Assembly: GCF_905475465.1 (NCBI RefSeq)
Contig: NC_062249.1
Location: 7,204,501 to 7,268,500, forward strand
Length of the DNA: 64,000 nt
From: Pieris napi
Lineage: Eukaryota > Arthropoda > Insecta > Lepidoptera > Pieridae
Reading direction: 5' to 3'
How positions within the stretch are numbered: the first letter of the stretch is position 1; each line of letters starts with the position of its first letter. This document shows, in pieces, positions 31,601 through 42,937 of the stretch. The translations under genes and the position numbers were made by a program. Below the pieces are notes generated by a model. It saw only the letters and a list, made by a program, of their open reading frames with translations, was not told the origin of the DNA and did no database searches.

Positions 31601-34600
31601 ATGTCAGAAGATCAAAGAGCGTGCCCATGCACGGAGAGTCCCAAAGAGAGTCGGCCATCACTGCCTGAGTGTGTGTGTCCGAGAGATGAACATGACCTTG
31701 TCAAGCATCATGAGAATTGCGTATACTATCGCAACGAGGAACTTATATTCCCGCAGGTAACTTGATAATTTCTTATTAATAAGTTATAACACTAAAGGGG
31801 CTTGCGGTTGACGTAATCATAAATTAAGAAAATCAAAGATACTTAAGCGGCCCAAAGGAGTAAAAAACATTCAATATTATAAATTTGTAGAATAAGATAT
31901 GTTTTAGCGTTCTGGAATACTTTTAATAGTAACTTTATTTGTAGTTTTTTTAATTAATTATTTTATAGGATCATGAAGCTTGCGAATGTTATGAGCCTCC
32001 ACCCGAGGACGGAATATGCGCGTGCTGTAGTTGTCCACTTGACAAATGCCGCTGCGCAAAAGCTGGTAGAGAGGTCTTTGACGAGTGAGTTTGTATACGT
32101 CTACATGATGTAAACCTAGAATATATCTCTATTCGGTATGCTGCATCGAGACACAGAAGATAACAGAGGGAGTCTTATGGGCGTTTATTTATTTGATAAT
32201 ACTAATTGAATTGAAACTTCTAATGCGACTTCCAACAAGGTTTCTTTAAACGTTTAACGCTTCTGGGGAGGGGGAATAAAAAGAGACAGAGCGAGAGTGA
32301 ATGTTTCCTATTTTCATTTCCACATTACGTAGTTACACTTCTTACAGAATTCGTATCTTTACAGAATATTCTTATCAATGTTTTTTTTTTTACAAAAAAC
32401 ACACTGATTATGTAGCTCCATAGCCACACTGTTTATAATGGAGTCGATGCTTAATTTCCAAAAATATAAAAAAATTATAATTTAAATTTACGACAAATTT
32501 AAACAGAAGTTGTTATAAAAAGAATAATAAAACGGAGTATTCCTTTCCTTTAAGAGAGTGGTAGCAATAATCAATTATTATCGCAACAGTTATCTATAGC
32601 CTCTATGGCACGTTGGTGAAAAGTATTATATGTGTTAATTTATCTGGCTTCTTTAGGTGGCGTAGTAAACGCGATATAGGAGCGATGCCTGCCGTGCTAG
32701 AGGCTTCTCATCCCTTGATGCAACGCTTCCAACAAACTTTAAAGCAGTTCTTGGAGAAGGAGAATGCAATTGCGCAAGACGAAATTCTTAATTTGGTACA
32801 ATTGTTTTCCCAAATAATCTATAATAATATAACATCTATTTAGAAAATATTTAAGAATAAATATAGAGATGAAAAAAGGAAGAAGGACGTTTAATACCCG
32901 TGTGTGATACTCGTTTAATATTAGCTGGTATCAGTCTCGATATGTAAGCATGAACTTTTATAGAGAAAAAACTAAAAACGACTAGGTGGCTCATCACACT
33001 GATATTCGTCAAACTGTATGTATGTACTGATAAATCCAAACGAACAGAAATCCTCGTAGCTGTTAGGTCGCTCCGTGAAGCCTGCGATGTTGCCAGGAAA
33101 CTTGTGACCTTCTGGAAGGGGCTAGGCTGGTTTAATTAATTAGGACTTAACGCACTGACCAAATGGTCCAAGTGCGAAAACTGAGTCCACAATACATACA
33201 TTCATACTGATAAATCCACATTCTTTCACATTTCTTTAAAAATTATAATAATTTGTTTGATAATTTCAGCGAGAAGAATTAAGGCTTAGCAAAGTGGCGT
33301 ATGAAAAAGATTTGGAGGCTATTTACCGAAGTGATCACGATACTAATGCTCAACGGGTATAGTTTACTTTCTGAAATTTTACTACACGTAATATTAACTA
33401 TAAGAACTTTTTACTAACGTAATTAATCCAAGAATTAATAGTAGCAAAATAATACATGCTATACAGTGGCGTAACAATAGGGTGGCAGGGCTGGCAAAAT
33501 GCCACGGGCCCCCGACCCAATAGGGCCCCTGCCCAAGAGATATTATGTTCTATGGATGAATGTGATGTCTCCAAATCGCATTGGGCTATCCTGGGAATCC
33601 TACAGACCATTCAGCCTAAGCGAGGAGGCCTATGGCCATTAGTGGGACATATACAACGTGTAATTGAGTACGCTGAAAATCTCGAAGTTTCGATATTAAA
33701 ATTAAACTGAGTAGAGCGTGACGTACTGATAGGGCCCCATCAAAAGAATTTGCCACGGGCCCCAGATGATATAGTTACGCCACTGATGCTATATCTACCT
33801 ATTGGTGCAAATAAATTGGTTCTAGTACTTAAAAATGGCTGTAAGTAATTAAGTTTCTGGGGGCACGTCGCCCGCCAAGTCGAGCAAAAGAGACAAGGCC
33901 GTACTATCCTTTTCTCGAAGCAGTTCAGGCCATTTTCGACCCCGTATAGCTTAGTTGGGGATAAAATTATAAGGCTGAATTTTTTACAAAAGAAGATTTT
34001 GTAGTATTATGTGGTAACTATAAGATGTTGTTAGGCTAGCTATTACATGATAACCTATTACAAAAGGTCCCTTAAGTATGAACTGAATAAATTGACTGAC
34101 TTGGTATTGAATCTCACAAGTGTTTACGACAACTGGTATGAAATAGCAGTTTTTTAATCTGGACTCTTCCTGGATGCTGATAGTAACTATAATGAGTACT
34201 GGCATCAATCAATGAATACTTACCCTTAGATACAAATATACGGGAGTCATAGCTAGCTAAGTATTAACCCTGAGGGCTTGGTTCGTTATAGGGACTTTAT
34301 CTTTATGAACACTATTATTAAGTCACCTTACGGTGACATTCAAAACTCTGTTCCACAAATAAGTATGGACAGAATAAATTGACCGTCTTGGTATTACATG
34401 GATCTCACAACTTTTTACGAAGAACTACGTTGCGAGTCATAGATTTTTTTTCAAGTTATTTTTTTGATAATTAGGTCTTAATAGAAGAGTATGAGAGTAC
34501 TCTAGCCCAGAGTGCAGCTGACAGACGGGCAGCAGAGCAGAAATCACGTGAGGCCAACGATCAATATCGGAAAGCCAAAGAGAAGCTTGACCAGCATATT

Positions 34601-37600
34601 GTGACAGGTTGGATTATTTATAAAACAATAATCATTATATTCTTATAATAAATACAGCTAAAAATTATAAGTCGTTGACTAATGAAAAAAATGTTAAAAC
34701 GAAGTATCAATATAGTTTTAATTAAAATTTGTTCTCTAAACAGAATACTCCTTTATTTTTTAAATACATAAATATTTTTACGCTCTAAAACAAAAATTAA
34801 GTATTTTTTAAGATGTAATAAGCACTAGTAAATTATTAGAACCTTTAATTAAAATGCAACGTGTACAAATCCCGATCTGGGGTCCTTTCTCGCTTGAAGC
34901 CTCTACTCAAGACGTATTTACTAATTTTTATTTAAAGTTTTAAAAAAATGTAACAACATAAGTAGTTCAGGAATATGAACTTGATTTATATAATATATTA
35001 TGAAATAGTCATTGAAGCATATTTCGTAAAGGTGTAGCAATTTATTCAAGTTAAAACTTTGCTGACAAACTCCTTATAAACACATTATAAACCCACATTA
35101 ATCATAATAGCTATTTACCAATTACCTGATCATACATTTAAAATAAGATTTATTATACAGAGAGGGAAGCCACAGAGGAATTAGAAGCACTGACAAGTCT
35201 ATGCAAACAGTTGGAATCATGGCGCGAAGAGACGGAGTCTGATTTGACCGTCAGTCAACGAATGTCAGACAAGATGCGAGCTGAGAAACGGGCCCTCGCT
35301 GATGAAAAACGACAACTGGTATGAAGTAGCTGTTTTTTTTTAATCTGGAGCTGGACTCTTTCTGGATGCTGATAGTAACTTTAATGGGTACTGGCATCAA
35401 TCTTGGGGGGCGTCCATAAATTTATTATATATTAAAATTTAAATTTTCTGTTTTCTCAAAAACAAAATAAGAGAAATGTTGAGCGTTTAGGTATGAAGTT
35501 AGCGGGAAGTTGCAGAGATGGCCATTAGGGTCAACCGTTTTCCTAATTTTTTTTTCAAGCAGAAAAAAAATTGCGTGATATTTGCCGAAACAGGGGCGGG
35601 TTGCAGGCCTGCCCCGAGGCAGGGGGGGTTTCGGCAAATATCTCCAACGTATGATTAAATGAGATTTGACTTGACCCCCTCCCCCCCTTAAACACCTCAC
35701 GAAATTTATGGACGCCCCCTTACCCTTAGATTCAAACATACGGGAGTCAGCTAGCTAAGTATTGACTGAGGACTTGGTTCGTTATAGGGACTTTATCTTT
35801 ATGAACACTATTATTAAGTCATCTTAGAGTTACATACAAAGCTATGTTACACAAATAAGTATTTTTTTGTTATTTATTTATATTTTATTACGTCGTACAC
35901 GTTAATAGAAAACACAATATGCTAATTTGTAGTTTTTATTCAAAACCAGGACATGATAATATACGGGCTAAGCAATGAAGTGTGGAAGTTGGAGTCAAAA
36001 CTGGAAATGTTCCAAAAACAAATGGAAATTAAAAATATAGAGATGGAGAATGTCAACGATAAGGTAATAAACAACAAAATATTGTAAATACTTCGCATCA
36101 CTAAAATAACTACCTGTAATAATTTGTTTTGAGAACTGGATAAAGTTAAAATATTGATGTTTAATCTGAAACAAGATAATCAATACACTAACGCCTAGCC
36201 AAGTATTTATACAACTTATTTCGCGTGGCCAATTTTTTATTATAATGAGGATGTAGTTGCAAAATAATAAACAAACCAATGCACTTAGTATCTTCTCCAT
36301 GTTCTACTAGACTTTTAATAAAGCAGCTACAATAGAGCCGTTTTCTAATACGTTTACTCTCTTGCGATGTCTTTCAGAAGTTGACTAATTAATAATTCTA
36401 ATTACAAATGTTCTAAGGTAACAGCATATGCAGCAGAACTCGAGGATCTAGAGTTGGATAAGAAACGTCTAGTCAGCTTGTGGAATTCTGTGCTCATGAA
36501 CATTCAGCAGAGAGACCGAGTCTACGATTCCGTACGAGATGACTACAGGTTTTTTTTAGTGTTTACCCGCCGTTTTCGTGATTAGTGACGTGTTACTGTC
36601 TGTGAGAGGATCAGACCACCATAAATTTGTGTCGGAATGTGCTAACACGAAGGTACAAAACAAAACAACAAAAAAAATAGAATTTTACCAATTTGGAATT
36701 GGGATACTTGTCAACATTGCTTGGTACATTTAATTATTAACACGGTCGGGTGTAATAATATAGAGAAATGAAACACAGGGTGCATAAACCACATTTACTT
36801 CTTTGAATGCTTTTGATAATATGTGTAAAATTATTTTATACATTTTATGGGGTTAACCACTGCTTGACCTACCGTCCGATTTCGGCCAGACGTTGATATA
36901 TAGGACAACTGTTATTTTAAATTATGACATATACAATAAACAAGTTTACATTATTGCGTTTTTTTTTGGAGCTGCTCTTAAGGTATACATTTGTATCCCG
37001 TAAGCGCAGGAGATTCCTAAGTTTAATTTCATAAAGAATTGTTCGTATCAATTGCTTTTTCAATTGCCACATTATACACGATAATTATTAGGAGTGCGCA
37101 GGACTAGTACTTATGCTAACATAAATTTGATATCTCAACGTTCGAAACAAAGACAAAAACTTATCTTTACGTTACAGAGTTCTTCAAGAAAATTATCGCA
37201 CTTTGCTTAATAATTTAGAAATTACTAAAAAAGTTACAATGGAAGAAATGAATAAAGGAAAGGAGATCGCAATGAACAAGGATAAACTAGAATACGATCT
37301 TACAAATGCAAACAAATTGTGTACGTATAAATTATACTTTAAATATTAAATCAATCTATTTTTGATGACTGATGAAAAGACATCTCAGTGCTACAGTAAG
37401 AATAGTGAAAACATGATTAGTTTTTATGTAGGATTAAATTTAAAGAACAATTTGTTATGCAAGTACAGCCCCACTTATCGTATGATTTAATTTGATAGTA
37501 ATTAAATGCATATTACCAAACATTCATAAACCATGTAACCAAACTTAATAAAGAAACTAGAAGTTAATGAATTCATGCGTCACTAAGGTAATTTCATATT

Positions 37601-40600
37601 CGTATCGGTAAGACATTTTTTTCGTTGGAGAATAGTAAGAATTATTTAGTAAAATTCTTTAAGATGAAACTGAAGAATCAAAGAGGGTGAACTTAGTAGC
37701 CCAAATTGCTGAACTGACGGAGTCTATAGATATGACACAGCGGGATCAGGATCTTCTAACATCTGTAAGTATGCATGCATCAAGTAGGTAAACCACACGA
37801 CTTGGACGCATGAAGACTTTTCAGCTCTGCTTTTATATAAGCTTTGTAGTCATTATTAGGATTAGATCAATGAAAAAAATATTTATAATAATTTTTTATC
37901 TCAGTTTAAATTAGGAAAACTTGTTATGATGAAAGCGCCGTTTCAGGAAAATCAAACAATGAGAAACATACTGAAAAGCACCGAGAAGGAATACGATCAT
38001 CGTGTTGAGCAGAAATTAAAGTTGGAGAACGAGATCCTCACGAACCTACAGGAATGTCTCCTTAATGACAAAGCAGTAGAATCCATGGCTAATGGCATTA
38101 AGAAAATGAGAGAAATTTCTAGAAAACAGGTAACACTAAAACAAATATGAAGGAGCACATTACAATAATGCTTCTTCAATAAGATGATTTAATATTAGGT
38201 TAAGTAAACTAAATTATTTTTTTTACTTTAAGTAAATAAAGAAAATAATTATTCAAAAAAATCCTTTGAAAGAAAATAATTATTCAAAGAAATCCATTCT
38301 CATAATATACAAAAACAATTCTAGGAGATAGCATTAATGGCGATGGAAAACCAGCATGCGAAGATGATGCTCGACATCGAATTACACAGAAATAGACAGG
38401 CAAAGAACAAAATAGTGCTAGATGACACACAAGCTAAAGTGAGAGAAAGAGAAAAGGAGATAGAGGGACTGCAAGAGAAATACGATCAAAAAGCACTGAT
38501 CATCTTAAGGAAGCAAAGAGAACTGGATATTATCATTAAGAAATATAATGCTTTGAAAGAAGTTTTTGATGTAAGTGTAACATTGACCAAAAAACAAATT
38601 TGCTCGGGTTCCATTAATTATTTGTTGCAATTATTTATATTGTACAACCAATTTAGTAATTAAATTTGGATACATAGTTATAATAGATTTTTTTAATATA
38701 TTTTTTTTGCATTCAGTTAAAATCACCTCAAGAGCGCCGTATTGAAGAGTTGGAGCAACAGATAAAATCTTTGCGCGAGCGCACAGAAAACATGCAGCAT
38801 GAGTGGTTGCGTCTCCAGGGACATGTAGTGAAGCTTACTGCGCAGCATCACAAGATTATAGCTGATGTTAATCTCATTAATAAGCGTTAGTAGTTCAATA
38901 CAAATCGAATCGACGGAAATTATTTTACACTATTGTAAACAATTAATTTGACTACAATACGCGTATACTTCACACGAACTTCTCGCAATGACGGAATTCC
39001 ACCAGGAAACCTAATTAAATTAAATATTAGGTAGATGAATAACTTGACATTAGTACAACATCACACATGACACTATACCCAAACCTTTACCTCAATGAAT
39101 TATTTTTTACATGTGTACAGAAATCCAAATTTGCGATCAAAAGACAATGCGCATTCAAGCGGAGTGTCTCCACGTTGACGAGGAAAAGGCGCGAGTTGAA
39201 CGATCATTACGCGAATTACGTGGCCGATTGGAATTATTGGAACGAACACGTAAAGACTCCACTGAACGTAACCAGAACGCAATCAAGGCTAATGTCGCTG
39301 TTACACACGAGTACGTTGCTAATCTTAAGGTAAAGTTCTACCTTCTGCGCGTACTGTGTACGTACATTTTTTTTGTATTTTATACGCGTTGTCGGGCAAG
39401 ACGTCTGACGAACACGCTCGTAAAAGTTTTCTTGTAAAACATTTAATAGCTTTTAAAACTTTCTAGGATGCTGAAACAGAGATAATACAGTTAGAAGAAG
39501 ATATAGAAGCGATGGAAAAAGATAAAATTAATCTCACACAGGATCTCGATCGGGTTCAACGTGAAGCTCTTATTTGGCAAAGAAAGGTTAAAACTTAAAA
39601 TGTGCATATTTTTTAATAGAACACAGACGGTTTTGTACTAGTGTTGCTATATAAGAAACATTCATTTTAACTTGCGACGATGTTAAGGTAATATTTGACA
39701 CCATAGACTTCAGAAAACAATAAGAATTAATATAACTCATAGTTTTAGCTTGCAATTACAATAGGGTCAAGTATTTATAACAAAAACAGAACGAATATTA
39801 ATTTTAATTCATTTTTAGGGTATTCTTGCAGTTGATCTCAAGAGAAACATTCAAAATGCAAAATCGGCTGCTGGCGAAATTGGGCAAATGAGGGCTGAGA
39901 TTCACAGAATGGAAGTAGGTTTTAAACTAATAAAAAAGTGATGGCTGATTTGTATTTTCCAGTCACAACTGTTCAACCAGGCATTTTATTTTTCAATCAA
40001 AATTCAATTCAATCTGTTAACTGTTTTAATCTAAAATAAATAACAAAATATAGTAAAAGCAAATACTAGAAAAGTGACATTTGAGGGGATGACCAGAACC
40101 ATAGTTCTATCAATAGTGACGTCTCGAAGCGTCACTCTAAATTGAGAGGAGGATGATTTAATGTCCGTTTGTCCAATCCCAATCAAACGCGCGGTTTCTG
40201 CTTTTATCTATCGTCTTACATTATCATTACTATGATCTATTTTCGTCAAGGTTCGTCGTGAACAACTTCGTAAAACCGGTGAGAAATTAGCGGAAGACTT
40301 GGCCCTTTACGTGACTCGAAGAGAGACGGTTATTGAGAAGAGTCGAGCTGCTGCCGCAGTCGAGAAGGCACATGGAACTTCCTCACAGACCTCACAATCT
40401 ACCTATCACCATAAGTTGAGGCTCGTTAAGGCTGATGTTGCTAGAGTAACTAAGGTATTCTTCTATCGAATTCTTAGCTGGCTATGATACTTGATCACAA
40501 GATTATTCAGCTACACTTCAAAAGTCTTGTTGTTGCATAAATATTCAACCAATTGTTGAAACAAGATTTAATTTACGTAGTATTTTTTTTAATTATAAAA

Positions 40601-42137
40601 AAGCAAAATCGACTAATCTAAAGTATTTCTTTTAGACGTCAACCAGTAACTTTGCACGTCATCTGTAAAAACTGAGGTTTCTTTTCTATTCAATAGGATT
40701 TATCAGAAACTAAGCAACGTTACGAGACCCTTGAGACTGAGCAAGTACGCCTTGAAAGGGAGGTGGCTGATACAAGCGCACTGAACGCACAGATAGAAGA
40801 GCGGGTAGCTACCCTTATGCGACATACGCAGGAAGCCGAGAAACAGAAGCAATGGGTAACTTAAATAATATTTTTTTTTTCTCATAAAAAATTGGCTTTC
40901 CCTATGTCCAATCTTACCGCCAGCGCCCCCCTCCTCTTGGACTCGATTTCCATTAAAAAAAATTTAAGCTACTTTGAAACACTGTCCTGTAACTTTCCAT
41001 CATAGAGTAAACTTTTGACACAAAGTCTGAAATTCGCAAGTGCATTCCCGATACAAGAGTCACACTTAAGTCTGTGAAACAATTGAGCACTTATGTGAAG
41101 GTTTGAATTCCACATTGACATTAGGAACCCAAAATAAGTAAAGTCTATGTCTTAGGCTGAATTTAGTCTCACGCTCACCGTCAGCGCTCATAGATCAGCG
41201 CGTAGTTCGTCAGCGCTGACGCTCAGCGTGGTTCGTTTTAGTATCGTACCGACCGCCTTACTCGACCTGTATCCACTTCGTGATTTGCCATGTCTGTACA
41301 CGCTGACGACGTCCGTTCGACACTACAACCCTCACTGAAAGCAGAGGCGCTCTAGCGATCGTCAGCGCTGACAGCTACGCGGCGCCGACGAGCGACGCGT
41401 ATGGCCGCGCAGCCATCGGCGCTGATCACCGTGGCCGCTGATAGCTACGCGTCATTCAAAAACGCTTCCTAGAAGTTCATATATCTCGACCATCAGCGCC
41501 GACGGTGCGCGTGCGGTCGGCGTGACACTAAATTCAGCCTTAACCTTCACATTTCGATAAAATTCCATCAGCGTCTTGGGCCTAAGTGGCGTTTAATTTC
41601 CATCATAATGTGGACAATGCTATTTACATCATAATAATTTCTTGACATTTAAGATGCAAATAACTAAAAACAATACTGGTAACACTGCGATCGTAGTAAT
41701 AGTATAGTAATTCTACGCCATAGCTCTTTTACTTTATTGCACTTATTTAAGACTACGTTATTCGATATTTAACACCATTTAGTAATACCGTTAATAATTT
41801 GGTTTCAACCTTATAGCTTCTTGAACGTGTAGTACGCAGCCAGCGCCTCGGTTCAGAATTAGGCACCGCCATCAAACGTCAAACGGTGCACGTACGCAAA
41901 CCTAAAGCCATCGTCGTTACCGAGTACAACCAGGCTAAAACCCTTAACGACAAAATGAAATATATAGTTGAGAAACTTCTGCACGAGTACCCTTATTTGA
42001 GCGACAGACTTGAAGTGATCGCTAATACGTTGGACATACATACACCGACTGATACGCCAACGTTGGTAGAAGAATGTGTATGTATTCGCGAAGAAGTTGA
42101 AGGGCCCCAGGAAGTACCAGAGAGGCTAGAAGATTAG
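31601..42137 (+). CDS. CCDC40: Coiled-coil axonemal ruler protein CCDC40
   Basis: Nineteen exons join in phase: 31601-31756, 31969-32084, 32657-32795, 33270-33356, 34475-34607, 35161-35318, 35950-36063, 36418-36548, 37178-37320, 37664-37764, 37947-38129, 38325-38570, 38717-38885, 39121-39329, 39467-39586, 39819-39914, 40251-40454, 40697-40855, 41817-42137; 994 aa. After a Cys-rich N-terminus it is almost entirely heptad-rich coiled coil. Family landmarks: SHPLMQRFQQTLKQFLEKE near the start, GEIGQMRAEIHRMEVRR, and YVTRRETVIEKS followed by HHKLRLVKADVARVTK. In other organisms CCDC40 pairs with CCDC39 as the 96-nm ruler that positions dynein arms and radial spokes on motile axonemes. In insects the likely sites are sperm and mechanosensory cilia. 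Some donors are weak (GTTTTT at 36549, GTTAGT at 38886), but no other choice preserves the frame. It is divergent with IFT56 and converges with the zinc-finger gene. Confidence 0.94.
33099..33193. repeat. Interspersed repeat shared with 19848-19955
   Basis: CTTCTGGAAGGGGCTAGG, TTAGGACTTAACGCAC and AACTGAGTCCACA match the copy at 19848. In a CCDC40 intron. Confidence 0.5.
33464..33785. mobile_element. hAT-type MITE, copy 1 (322 bp)
   Basis: Ends CAGTGGCGTAAC and GTTACGCCACTG, with a perfect 8-bp target duplication ATGCTATA on both sides (33456-33463, 33786-33793). The interior, rich in GGGCCCC-type blocks, is non-coding. Same family as 43970-44287. In CCDC40 intron 4. Confidence 0.92.
34126..34366. 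repeat. Segment duplicated between CCDC40 introns 4 and 6, intron 4 copy
   Basis: From ACGACAACTGGTATGAA to ACAAATAAGTAT this parallels 35309-35862. Shared blocks include TGGATGCTGATAGTAACT, ACTGGCATCAATC and GTTCGTTATAGGGACTTTAT. Bases 34075-34140 also resemble 34360-34430, so the unit may be partly tandem here. Confidence 0.8.
35309..35862. repeat. Segment duplicated between CCDC40 introns 4 and 6, exon 6/intron 6 copy
   Basis: Homology to 34126-34366 begins inside the coding end of exon 6 (ACGACAACTG) and runs through the splice donor into the intron. It is interrupted by the MITE at 35405-35720, which the intron 4 copy lacks. Confidence 0.8.
35405..35720. mobile_element. MITE with GGGGGCGTCCATAAATTT ends
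   Basis: GGGGGGCGTCCATAAATTT at the left and AAATTTATGGACGCCCCC at the right are inverted copies. The interior is non-coding. The related sequence at 34201-34225 lacks it, which confirms that this is an insertion. Superfamily not assigned. Confidence 0.8.
41155..41539. mobile_element. GC-rich MITE flanked by TTA (385 bp)
   Basis: GGCTGAATTTAGTCTCACGC and the inverted GCGTGACACTAAATTCAGCC are bounded by TTA on each side (41152-41154, 41540-41542). The body is rich in TCAGCGCTGACGC-type palindromes and CpG, unlike the surrounding AT-rich intron. TSD and end structure suggest PIF/Harbinger. In the last CCDC40 intron. Confidence 0.8.
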
Positions 42138-42203
42138 TTTTGGCAAAGAGCGTCTAATTTATCAAGAAGGAGCTCTACTATGTTTGACAGAATTAAACGT
42201 TAA

Positions 42204-42447
42204 TCTATACTAATATTATAAAGAGATAAAGTTTGTGAGGTTATAGGGGGTAATATATGCGTCTACAGAACCGATTTTAAAAATATATTTATTAGGAAGT
42301 ACGTACGTATTTATTAACCCAAATTAAAGACTTATTTGTGGTATTCGAATATGCAAAGTCGGATTGCGGTGAATTTATGAGGGTTTAGGTATATTTTTCA
42401 AGGTTTACGGGTCACAGTTTCCTGCGTGAAGCCGGGGCTTGTCGCTA
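42204..42447 (+). mobile_element. Probable Helitron-like repeat in the CCDC40 3' region
   Basis: Starts TCTATACTAATATTATAAAG after an A and ends GAAGCCGGGGCTTGTCGCTAG. The CTAG end fits Helitrons, but the base after it is A rather than T, so class is uncertain. It lies 66 bp after the CCDC40 stop codon. Confidence 0.45.
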
Positions 42448-42937
42448 GAGTAAAATAAGTCATTAATGTATGGCAAATACTAATAATTTTCATAAAAAAT
42501 TTTGATCCACACGTTTTGTTCATAGATTTACTCTCTTATTAATAAAAACTAATTATATTTTAACTAAAGTACTGCTAGGTCTCTTACTATCGAATCGTGT
42601 TTATCATGTGATGAAAAGAGAGACGTGTACTTAAGTTAAAACGGTGCAATTAGACTATGAATAAGGAGGTAAAACTTTGTCGAACTCATGGTAGGACTAG
42701 TGTCAACTAAATTTTTCGTATAGAGACGTTGAAGTATTATATATAATGAAATATACAAATATAGCATTAAAATATTTTATTTGTTTGATTTAACAATTTA
42801 TCACATAATCATATTCCCACATAACACTTATCTTGAATTGTTAAACTCAATTCTAAAATCATTTTACTGTTTGAGAGTTGGTTAACTAAGCATTATTTAT
42901 AAGTAACAATATTTTAAACCCAAATGATAGATTCCCG

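Noticed and set aside
33456..33710. 84-codon open frame
   Set aside because: It lies within the hAT MITE at 33464-33785; the equivalent frame in the other copy (43941-44147) differs in length, as expected for non-coding DNA.
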